This document shows positions 41,014 through 47,716 of a DNA stretch of 47,716 nt, one piece after another (position 1 is the first letter of the stretch; each line of letters starts with the position of its first letter). Under the pieces are notes generated by a model. The model worked only from the letters and a program-made list of their open reading frames with translations. It was not told the origin of the DNA and did not search any database. Both the position numbers and the translations under genes were made by a program. The DNA comes from a virus. The DNA is taken from the IMG/VR virus record IMGVR_UViG_3300036770_001121, positions 1 to 47,716 of that record; one strand, written 5' to 3'.

Positions 41014-41829
41014 TTAAACAAACACAGCGTTACAAGTATCATAAGCTACTGGTAAAACTCCAATATTCATATTTGATACACTGCCTGTAGCTGTAATGTA
41101 CATAGCACGTGATCCTGACCAATCTGGTAAAGTTTCATAGTATTTGCCAATAGTAAGAGGTAATGGAGACGCAACACCTATATTAGTTATAGTTGAAGGA
41201 TTACCACAGTCACCACTAGCAAACTCATCACCTATATAGTAATAAGAATAACAAGGAACTACAGAAGTTGCTTGCATCATACCGTTAATACCGGTTGCTG
41301 TACCTGCAGCAGACATAACAAATAATCTGCTTTCCCAGTATCCTAAAGTCTCGTTATACATAACAACTACCACATCACTGCCTGGGTTAGGCATGCCGTT
41401 GTTATTTATTGGAGGTACAAAACCAAAACCTAGACCTTCAAAATCACCGGTAATAGATGTAGCTGTTCCTAACGTATTACCACCAACTAATGTAACATTA
41501 ATATTAAGATCTGTCATAGCACATGACGGTGTACCCATCATTCCGCCTGGACCAATCTTAGCGTTAAATGTAGGAGCTAGAGTTTGTTGTAAACTTACGA
41601 TACCAGTTTCAGTGTTAGGACCATAATGTACAAACAAACTGTTAGCTAAAATTTCACCTTTTTCATCCAAACGAACATAATACTTTAAACCACTTGGATG
41701 AGCTGGTAGTGTCATTTCTTTTGTAATTTCAATAATGTTACTTTGAGCAGGAACTTTATCTGCTGACATCATAACACCTGCTATAGGAAAGCCTAAAGCA
41801 TCTTTTTGGGCGTAAAATTTCTTAGCCAT
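41014..41829 (-). CDS. Probable structural or fibre-like protein
   Basis: 271 residues, Gly/Thr/Asn-rich, beta-heavy, no signal peptide, with a short ordered N-terminus (MAKKFYAQKDALGFPIAG). The composition resembles phage head-fibre or tail-fibre proteins. First gene of the leftward late block (32509-41829), opposite to the replication operon. Assignment is by composition only. Confidence 0.45.
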   Translation of the reverse strand: MAKKFYAQKDALGFPIAGVMMSADKVPAQSNIIEITKEMTLPAHPSGLKYYVRLDEKGEILANSLFVHYGPNTETGIVSLQQTLAPTFNAKIGPGGMMGTPSCAMTDLNINVTLVGGNTLGTATSITGDFEGLGFGFVPPINNNGMPNPGSDVVVVMYNETLGYWESRLFVMSAAGTATGINGMMQATSVVPCYSYYYIGDEFASGDCGNPSTITNIGVASPLPLTIGKYYETLPDWSGSRAMYITATGSVSNMNIGVLPVAYDTCNAVFV

Positions 41830-41918
41830 GATATATAATATTTTTTAGAATAAACTTGTAAGGTGTAAGGTTTCCATAAACCCTACATTATAATATACTA
41901 AATATTCAGGAATTAACC

Positions 41919-41926
41919 TAGATTTG
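41919..41926 (+). promoter_or_regulatory. -7 element of replication operon
   Basis: TAGATTTG, an exact match to TAnnTTTG, 22 bases before the DnaA-like ATG at 41949. No TTTG with 19-base spacing was found upstream, so the promoter may be activator-dependent. Confidence 0.4.
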
Positions 41927-41948
41927 TTAACTAAACCAATAAACCGAT

Positions 41949-42455
41949 ATGGAAACATCTAGCTATGAAGCCAGACTTGAAACAAAGCTAATTACAGAGT
42001 TTAAAGACTTATTTTATGAGAAATTGGGCTATTACCCAATTGTTTTAGCTAAAAACAGAGTACAAGAAAATGGAACTATACCTGTAATGAGCCTGGAAGG
42101 GCTAAAGAAAATGTTTGATCCTTTCTTACCATTTAAGTTTGATGGAGCTATTCCATTAGAATCTAAGATAAGAGAAAGAGATATAGTAGAGTTAAGAATA
42201 ATCTACTGCTTTTTAGCTAGAGCAATGAAGTATAATCTAAAAGCTATTGGTAGAATATTAGGAAACAGAGATCATACTACTGTTATTTACAACGTAACTA
42301 TGTTTAATAACCTAATAGAAACCAACGAAAACTTTCGTGAAAAGTATTTTACCATCCTAAATTACATAAAAACACAACATGAGCCACCAACTATGGACCA
42401 CCCTGATCAAGTACAATACCAGCCCCAATCAGATTTACTTCCTGGATTGCTGTAG
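41949..42455 (+). CDS. DnaA domain-IV-like protein
   Basis: 168 residues. ELRIIYCFLARAMKYNLKAI (81-100) followed by GRILGNRDHTTVIYNV (101-116) matches the C-terminal DNA-binding domain of DnaA, including the signature RDHTT at 107-111. The AAA+ ATPase part of DnaA is absent; the N-terminal ~70 residues are unlike any DnaA region I know. It probably binds origin DNA for replication initiation. First gene of the replication operon. Confidence 0.75.
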   Translation: METSSYEARLETKLITEFKDLFYEKLGYYPIVLAKNRVQENGTIPVMSLEGLKKMFDPFLPFKFDGAIPLESKIRERDIVELRIIYCFLARAMKYNLKAIGRILGNRDHTTVIYNVTMFNNLIETNENFREKYFTILNYIKTQHEPPTMDHPDQVQYQPQSDLLPGLL

Positions 42456-43005
42456 AAGTAGAATAAAGCCCACTGGAATTATTAATCCAGAAGCTGAAGC
42501 TAACATCTGTAGAGCTAAGGGATATATAAATGATCAAGGTCAGCTGACACAAAAAGCATTAATTATTCTAGATGAGTTTGAAACCTTCCTCATCAAAGCT
42601 AAAAAGAAGGTAGCCACAGAAGTACTAGGAGATAAATTTCTAGAGAAAATATCTTACTATAGAGAACTTTTCCCAGCTAAGTCATTACCATCAGGTTCTA
42701 TGGCTAGACAATCAGTAGAAGAACTAAAGAAGAAATTTATTATATTCTTTAAGACTTATCCCCAGTTTAACTGGACATTAGTTCATCTAGCAACTGACTA
42801 CTATATCTTTGAGAAAGAAAAGAAAGGGTATCAGTTCATGATGAACAGCAGTTATTTTATACAAAAGACAGACAATGTAAGTAAGACCACTAAGTCAGAG
42901 CTTGCAGACCACTGTCAGTTTTTATTAGATAACCCAGATATTTTAAAACCTGCGTTAGCAGATTATAAAAAGCAAAATGCAGACTGGTTTGAAGATAAAG
43001 TCTAA
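42379..43005 (+). CDS. Hypothetical protein overlapping DnaA-like gene
   Basis: 208 residues, mostly helical and Lys-rich. Starts 77 bases inside the DnaA-like gene in another frame; no later ATG is suitable before the middle of the protein. No family recognised. Confidence 0.65.
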   Translation: MSHQLWTTLIKYNTSPNQIYFLDCCRSRIKPTGIINPEAEANICRAKGYINDQGQLTQKALIILDEFETFLIKAKKKVATEVLGDKFLEKISYYRELFPAKSLPSGSMARQSVEELKKKFIIFFKTYPQFNWTLVHLATDYYIFEKEKKGYQFMMNSSYFIQKTDNVSKTTKSELADHCQFLLDNPDILKPALADYKKQNADWFEDKV

Positions 43006-43012
43006 GAAAAAT

Positions 43013-43043
43013 TTTGTTTTTTACAGAACTTATCCTATATTTG
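43013..43043 (+). promoter_or_regulatory. Consensus Bacteroidota promoter
   Basis: TTTG (43013-43016), 19 bases, TATATTTG (43036-43043): an exact TTTG-N19-TAnnTTTG. Drives the 43065 gene and likely the helicase, ATPase and SSB genes behind it. Confidence 0.8.
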
Positions 43044-43064
43044 AACTACATAAAACAATCCAAC

Positions 43065-43289
43065 ATGAGTAACAAACCCCACAACCCAAAAGTTATTAAA
43101 GAGATATTTGATTCTCTTCCTACACTAGATCCTTCAAGACCTGATCTACGTATTATAAACTATGATTTACTAGAAACTATTGTAGCCAAAGCTGAGCATG
43201 TAGCTTCCTTACAAGGATCGTTGCAAGCGTATGGTGAAGCTAATACAATTGTAAAAGATGTTCTAAGTAAATCATTTCCTAGTTTATAA
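43065..43289 (+). CDS. Hypothetical small protein
   Basis: 74 residues from ATG 43065 (the open frame starts upstream inside the promoter, which was rejected). Helical C-terminal half, acidic, no motif. First gene of the sub-operon with DnaB-type helicase. Confidence 0.6.
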   Translation: MSNKPHNPKVIKEIFDSLPTLDPSRPDLRIINYDLLETIVAKAEHVASLQGSLQAYGEANTIVKDVLSKSFPSL

Positions 43290-43301
43290 TATCAACTCCT
43301 T

Positions 43302-44357
43302 ATGGATCAGAATACAGAAAGACCCTTTGGTGCTATTACGCACGCTGAAGGATTACGCAAAGGTCTAAAATACATTAATGATAGACGTAAAGGACGTATC
43401 AAGTCCTTAAGAACACCTTGGGATGCTATTAACAATGCAACTATTGGTGGTATAGAGTGGGGAAGCCTAGTTACAATAGGTGCTCGTCCCGCTGCAGGTA
43501 AGACTATGTTCATTAGTCATATCCTTAGAGAGTCTAAAAGACTTAATCCTGACCAAGACTTTTCTATCTTGGAGTTTCAATTTGAGATGGGTGATGAATC
43601 TTATGCAGCTAGAGAATATGCTGCACAAGTTGCTATGGATTATAACGTAGTGTTATCTTCTAAAAGACAGCTTGATGATTTTGCCTATGAGCAAATGGAA
43701 AACTATCTAAAAGAAGCAGAAGAGTTAGAGAAACAAGGTATTCAAAGGATACGTATTAAGAAGCCTCTTACTTCTGCAGATATGAAGAAAGCTATCCATC
43801 ATTATTTTAATGAATTAGGTGGTAAACCTATGATTGTAACTATTGACCATAGCTGGCTTGTTAAAAAAGCTGCAGATGAGAGAGAGAAGTTACAGACTTT
43901 ATACAATATAGCAGATATGCTTATAGATGTAAAGCGTGATCTACCTGTTATTGTAATTATTCTTACACAACTTAACCGTACTATGGAAGATGTATCACGC
44001 AGAACTCCAGGTACTATTGCTAACTATCCTAGTTCATCAGATATATTTGGTGGTGACGCTCTTATGCAAGGCTCAGACTTAGTCTTTGCTATTAGTAGAC
44101 CGTTTACTCTAAACATAGAAGATTATGGACCAGAACATTATAGAGCAGATAAAGAAAACGTATTCTTACATTTGTTAAAGCTACGTAACGGTGCAACAGA
44201 TGAGAATATTATATTCTTACAGACTGACTTTAAAAGACAACGTATGATTGAGTCAGGTCCTCCAGCAATCATACAACAACAGCCTCAGACATGGGCACCA
44301 AGAGGACCTAGAAATAACAGACAAGCACCTTCGGCTGATGTTGGCCAAGAATTATAA
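43302..44357 (+). CDS. dnaB: DnaB-type replicative helicase
   Basis: 351 residues, C-terminal RecA-like domain only. Walker A GARPAAGKT (60-68), Walker B-like MIVTIDHSW near 185, then SSSDIFGGDALMQGSDLVFAISRP (about 245-268), a DnaB-type signature, and a C-terminal KRQRMIESGPP tail with disordered extension. The N-terminal DnaB domain is missing or replaced by ~50 residues. Hexameric helicase that would unwind DNA at the phage fork, working with the primase at 46356. Confidence 0.85.
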   Translation: MDQNTERPFGAITHAEGLRKGLKYINDRRKGRIKSLRTPWDAINNATIGGIEWGSLVTIGARPAAGKTMFISHILRESKRLNPDQDFSILEFQFEMGDESYAAREYAAQVAMDYNVVLSSKRQLDDFAYEQMENYLKEAEELEKQGIQRIRIKKPLTSADMKKAIHHYFNELGGKPMIVTIDHSWLVKKAADEREKLQTLYNIADMLIDVKRDLPVIVIILTQLNRTMEDVSRRTPGTIANYPSSSDIFGGDALMQGSDLVFAISRPFTLNIEDYGPEHYRADKENVFLHLLKLRNGATDENIIFLQTDFKRQRMIESGPPAIIQQQPQTWAPRGPRNNRQAPSADVGQEL

Positions 44358-44372
44358 ACAAAAACACACAGT

Positions 44373-44951
44373 ATGTCAAGTAACACACCACAAGTAACAG
44401 ACGTCAAAGAGCTTAAGAAGCTTAAGCTTGAGACAATCAGAGATTTTCATCAGGATCTGATTGATGATTTAGGTATCTCACGCACAGATTTCAACATGAA
44501 GATGCCGTTCTATGACAAGCATGGTAGAATGGTAGTAGGTATTTTCTCTTCAGAGTTTAGAAAAGAAAAAGGTTTCTTCTTTGAGTTAATTACTAGAGAC
44601 TTAAGTCCTGCAGATGCAGAACGTAAAGTTTATAGAGTACCGTTTAGCTCAGCTTTTGAAGAAGAGTATGAGCTTAATGAGAAAGGATCATACTTAGTCC
44701 CTTTAGAAGAGCTAAGAATTGTTAATCCTACATCAGTAGCTATTAAGAAAAGTGCAAACTTTGGTATGGAAGAAGAACAACCATTACCGTCTTCTTTACC
44801 TAAGCCTCCAATGCAAGCTTATAAAGCTCCTGCTACAATGGAAGATGCACCTTATAGTGAAATGACTATTAGAGATTACTATGCTATCCAAACAGGTAAG
44901 CCAGTAAGTTCTAAGACATGGCTAAATGAATTAATCAAATCTACAAAATAA
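44373..44951 (+). CDS. Hypothetical protein between helicase and ATPase
   Basis: 192 residues, beta-rich N-terminal two thirds, then a Pro-rich disordered linker and a short helical end. Four bases before the next gene. No family recognised; position suggests a replication or recombination partner. Confidence 0.6.
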   Translation: MSSNTPQVTDVKELKKLKLETIRDFHQDLIDDLGISRTDFNMKMPFYDKHGRMVVGIFSSEFRKEKGFFFELITRDLSPADAERKVYRVPFSSAFEEEYELNEKGSYLVPLEELRIVNPTSVAIKKSANFGMEEEQPLPSSLPKPPMQAYKAPATMEDAPYSEMTIRDYYAIQTGKPVSSKTWLNELIKSTK

Positions 44952-44954
44952 CAC

Positions 44955-45638
44955 ATGGCACAAGGAGTATTAATTATTGCAGAGTCTGGTTCTGGTAAAT
45001 CAACATCTATTGAAAGTCTAGATCCAGCAGAAACGTTTATCATTAACGTTGCTAACAAAGCTCTACCGTTTAAAGGTTGGAGAAAGAAGTATGTTCTATG
45101 GAGTAAAGATAACCCTACAGGTAATCTATATTCTGCTAGCTCATCACAACAAATAGAAGCATGCATTAAGTATGTTTCAGAGAAACGTAAAGACATCAAG
45201 AACTTAGTTATTGATGACTTCCAGTACATGAGCTCATTTGAGTTCTTTGAAAGAGTAGACGAGAAGGGTTACGAAAAGTTTACCCAGATCGGTGCCAACC
45301 TAGCACGTATTGCACGTATGCCTAAAGATTTGAGAGATGATCTATTAGTTTTTATCTTGACCCATGCTGAAGAATCTACAGATATGGAAGGTAAAAAGAA
45401 ATTTAAAGCTAAGACTATTGGTAAAATGGTTGATGAAAAGCTTACCTTAGAAGGATTATTTTCTATAGTTTTGTTTGGTAAAGTTAAGAAAGACAAAGAC
45501 GGAGTCATCAGATATGTGTTTGAAACATCTAACAATGGTGAGAACACATGTAAAGCACCAAGAGGTATGTTTGATGATTTTGAAATAGCTAACGACTTAG
45601 CTTTAGTAAGACAGAGTATTATAGATTACGAAAACTAG
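44955..45638 (+). CDS. RecA-fold ATPase (Sak4-like)
   Basis: 227 residues. Walker A ESGSGKST (10-17), Walker B NLVIDDFQY (83-91), then the LVFILTHAEESTD sensor-like stretch. The compact size and following SSB-like gene match Sak4-type ssDNA-annealing ATPases of phages, including crAss-like phages. Would load or anneal DNA in recombination. Confidence 0.7.
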   Translation: MAQGVLIIAESGSGKSTSIESLDPAETFIINVANKALPFKGWRKKYVLWSKDNPTGNLYSASSSQQIEACIKYVSEKRKDIKNLVIDDFQYMSSFEFFERVDEKGYEKFTQIGANLARIARMPKDLRDDLLVFILTHAEESTDMEGKKKFKAKTIGKMVDEKLTLEGLFSIVLFGKVKKDKDGVIRYVFETSNNGENTCKAPRGMFDDFEIANDLALVRQSIIDYEN

Positions 45639-45681
45639 TATTTTAATTTTTTTATTCACATAAGTTTAAATTTAACACAAC

Positions 45682-46293
45682 ATGTTTAGTACAAAAGGAC
45701 AAGAAGTAAAAACAGGTGGAGGTACAGCTAAATCTCTACAAGCAGGAGTAGTTTATGCACACATTTACAGTGGGCAAGTAAGAACATCTAACAAAGGTGA
45801 CAAGAAAACCTTAGAGTTAGTATTAGAAGGCCCAGCATCTGAGGGCTTTGAAGGTTGGGCTATTGATAAGAATAACCCAGATGGACCAAAGTATACAGGA
45901 CAATCTAGTCGTGTATCTGGAACTATCTGGACTGATCAGTTCAACGACAGTAATGTAACTAAGAATGAGATCATGTTTAAGCTAGCAGTTATTGCATCAG
46001 AGCTTGGATTACGTGATCAAGTAGATAATATTTCTGCATCTAGTATTGAAGACTGGGTTGAGAAAGCAATCTACATCTTAAAAGGACACAATCTTTATTG
46101 GTTCTTAAAGGGTACAGAAGAGGAATATAATGGTAAGACTATCATTAAGTTATCTTTACCTAAGTACAAGTTTGTTTCTACAGAAGAAGCTAAGCTTGAC
46201 AAATTTGACAAGAATAACCAGTATCACTACAAGGCTTTACAAAATAAACCAGTAACTAGCTTTGAGCCAGTTAACAGTGATTTTGATATGTAA
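45682..46293 (+). CDS. SSB-like protein
   Basis: 203 residues. GGGTAKSLQAGVVYAHI, then a beta-rich central part, and a C-terminal acidic/hydrophobic end NSDFDM that resembles the SSB C-terminal tip used to recruit partners. Position after the Sak4-like ATPase fits. The OB fold itself is inferred. Confidence 0.6.
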   Translation: MFSTKGQEVKTGGGTAKSLQAGVVYAHIYSGQVRTSNKGDKKTLELVLEGPASEGFEGWAIDKNNPDGPKYTGQSSRVSGTIWTDQFNDSNVTKNEIMFKLAVIASELGLRDQVDNISASSIEDWVEKAIYILKGHNLYWFLKGTEEEYNGKTIIKLSLPKYKFVSTEEAKLDKFDKNNQYHYKALQNKPVTSFEPVNSDFDM

Positions 46294-46304
46294 TTAGCTG
46301 CCCA

Positions 46305-46339
46305 GAAGAGTGGGGGAGAGGTATTGCTCCCCCTTCTTC
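46305..46339 (+). terminator. Hairpin after SSB-like gene
   Basis: GGGGGAG (46312-46318) pairs with CTCCCCC (46327-46333), extended by GAAG/CTTC, then a T-rich flank (TTCTTCATTTT). Probable terminator, perhaps leaky, because the primase gene follows closely. Confidence 0.75.
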
Positions 46340-46355
46340 ATTTTAAATCTACATC

Positions 46356-47360
46356 ATGTTTAAGATAAAGAATATGGTGCATGACATCAAGGATGTCCCA
46401 GCATCATGGATATTTGAACATTTCTGCAAGCTTAGAGAGAAGCTTAATGGGCATGATATAAAGATTAAAAGTCTTTTTAATTCTAAAGAACGCACACCTA
46501 GTATGTGCATCTATTACGATCCTACAAAAGACACATATAAGTATAAAGACTTTTCTTCCGGCAACGGTGGGTCAGCCATAGATCTAGTTAAAGAAATAAC
46601 AGGATTGTCTTATCACAAAGCATGTACTCTTGTAGTAGAGAATTATAATGATTTTGTACTCCACAATAATGGTGGGTACGATGTACAGAAATTTAAACAG
46701 GCGTCTAAGTATAAAGTTAGTCAGTTTGTTTTCAGATCTTGGACTACTCAGGACCAATACTTTTGGACACAGTTTAATATTGGCTCACGTCTTTTAGATG
46801 AGTATAACGTAAGACCTCTTAGCAGTTATACTATGCATAAAGATACTGATGATGGACCCATTGATCTAACCATTACCGGTAACTATTTATATGGTTACTT
46901 TAAAAATGATGGTACTCTGTACAAAATCTATCAGCCTAAAACACTAGATAAAAAGTTTATTAAAGTTCAAGACTATATCCAAGGTGTTGAGCAAGTAAAG
47001 AGTGCACCTTATCTAGTTATAACGTCTTCACTAAAAGACGTAATGTCTTTAAAGAGTCTTAAGATTTCTACCTTGGATATCATTGCACCAGACTCTGAGA
47101 ATACAATTATCCGTAAAGAACTTATGGATCAATACATCAAGAAGTATAAGAAAGTGATTATACTATTTGACTATGATGAGCCCGGCATCAAAGCTATGGA
47201 AAGATATAAAGAACTATATCCAGAAGTAGAATATGCTGCTCTACCAATGAGTAAAGATCCATCTGATTCTATTAAGGACTACGGTCCTAAAGAAGTGTAT
47301 GTACGTTTAGTACCTATACTTAACAAAAGAATATTAAATGATCAAGAAGAAAACAACTAG
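46356..47360 (+). CDS. dnaG: DnaG-type primase
   Basis: 334 residues. N-terminal region with SLFNSKERTPSMCIYYD and KYKDFSSGNGGSAIDLVKEI resembles the primase zinc-domain fold but lacks the CHC2 cysteines. The C-terminal TOPRIM domain has YLVITSSLKDVMSLKSL and ILFDYDEPGIKAMERY (D272-DYDEPG). The first TOPRIM Glu is replaced by Ser/Lys, a deviation. Makes primers for the phage fork. Overlaps the HNH gene by 23 bases. Confidence 0.75.
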   Translation: MFKIKNMVHDIKDVPASWIFEHFCKLREKLNGHDIKIKSLFNSKERTPSMCIYYDPTKDTYKYKDFSSGNGGSAIDLVKEITGLSYHKACTLVVENYNDFVLHNNGGYDVQKFKQASKYKVSQFVFRSWTTQDQYFWTQFNIGSRLLDEYNVRPLSSYTMHKDTDDGPIDLTITGNYLYGYFKNDGTLYKIYQPKTLDKKFIKVQDYIQGVEQVKSAPYLVITSSLKDVMSLKSLKISTLDIIAPDSENTIIRKELMDQYIKKYKKVIILFDYDEPGIKAMERYKELYPEVEYAALPMSKDPSDSIKDYGPKEVYVRLVPILNKRILNDQEENN

Positions 47361-47716
47361 ACGTACTGCATCTCCTAAGACTAGGAATGCAGGTACAATG
47401 ACTGAATCCGCATTTTGGAGTTTCATTAGAAGTACGTTACGTCAAAAATCAAGATGGTGGAAACCAATTACACAGTGTAAAATGGAATCTCGTAGACCAT
47501 ACAAAGGTCCGTTGAAGAGACAGAAGTTTGAATACCAGTGTAACTCTTGTAAAAAATGGTTTCCTGAAAAGAAAATTAATGTAGACCATATAGTTGGTGC
47601 AGGTAGTTTAAACTGTGCAGCAGATCTTCCTGGATTTGTAGAGAGATTATTCTGTGAACAAGATAATCTACAGGTACTCTGTGAGGTGTGCCATAATGAA
47701 AAAACACAACTTGAAA
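47338..47716 (+). CDS. HNH endonuclease (partial, cut by window edge)
   Basis: At least 126 residues, no stop visible. Starts at ATG 47338, 23 bases inside the primase gene. Basic N-terminus, then CNSCKKW, VDHIVGAG and VLCEVCHNEK give the HNH/zinc-finger pattern (DHI catalytic His, CxxC and CxxCH pairs). Resembles phage recombination/packaging HNH nucleases. Confidence 0.75.
   Translation, partial: MIKKKTTRRTASPKTRNAGTMTESAFWSFIRSTLRQKSRWWKPITQCKMESRRPYKGPLKRQKFEYQCNSCKKWFPEKKINVDHIVGAGSLNCAADLPGFVERLFCEQDNLQVLCEVCHNEKTQLE

Noticed and set aside
1-47716. CRISPR array, insertion sequence or transposase
   Set aside because: No regularly spaced repeats and no transposase- or integrase-like gene were seen in the window.
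1-47716. Stop-codon recoding (TAG or TGA reassignment) as in some crAss-like phages
   Set aside because: Core genes read through in full with standard code and end with ordinary TAA, TAG or TGA; no suppressor anticodon was clear.

Overview
The window looks like part of a large, AT-rich tailed-phage genome infecting a Bacteroidota host. The host call rests on two exact copies of the Bacteroidota sigma-factor promoter (TTTG, 19 bases, TAnnTTTG) at 19653-19683 and 43013-43043, A-rich start contexts without Shine-Dalgarno sequences, and Bacteroidota-style signal peptides. The gene set (TerL, portal, scaffold, major capsid protein in that order; an IHF-like protein next to a Cys-rich zinc protein; PD-(D/E)XK nuclease, DnaG-type primase, DnaB-type helicase, uracil-DNA glycosylase, SF2 helicase) resembles crAss-like phages (Crassvirales), but that placement is an inference from gene content. 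All genes read with standard stops; I see no stop-codon recoding.

Layout. (1) 1-14524, leftward: virion morphogenesis (capsid, scaffold, portal, terminase), a tRNA-like gene with a long insertion, PhoH, and a small set of nucleic-acid proteins (PD-(D/E)XK nuclease, IHF-like, winged helix, zinc protein, GNAT). (2) 14525-16268: a strand-switch region with palindromes, a base-composition outlier gene with its own terminator (14774-15061), a hairpin-rich stretch, direct repeats and a second tRNA-like gene with an insertion. (3) 16269-32512, rightward: many small unknown early/middle-type genes, an HTH gene followed by a ~760-nt hairpin-dense non-coding region ending in a perfect terminator (candidate large ornate RNA), two AAA+ ATPases, HNH nuclease, SF2 helicase, uracil-DNA glycosylase and a MoxR/VWA pair. 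(4) 32509-41829, leftward: an envelope block (beta-barrel-like protein with a Ser/Ala linker, CsgG-like protein, several membrane proteins, a lipoprotein, a secreted cohesin/dockerin-like protein) running into lysis genes (GH19 endolysin, spanin-like and holin-like proteins) and one probable structural protein. (5) 41949-47716, rightward: replication module with a stand-alone DnaA domain-IV-like protein, DnaB-type helicase, RecA-fold ATPase, SSB-like protein, DnaG-type primase and an HNH nuclease cut by the window edge.

The strongest candidates for something undescribed are the structured RNA at 20000-20760, the phage-encoded envelope/secretion-like gene set at 32509-38959 lying beside the lysis genes, and the two tRNA-like genes whose anticodon region is interrupted by about 24 and 90 nt. 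A possible -1 frameshift at the end of the MoxR gene (CCCTTTT just before the stop) is a further independent lead. All functional statements come from reading motifs; no database search or folding program was run.
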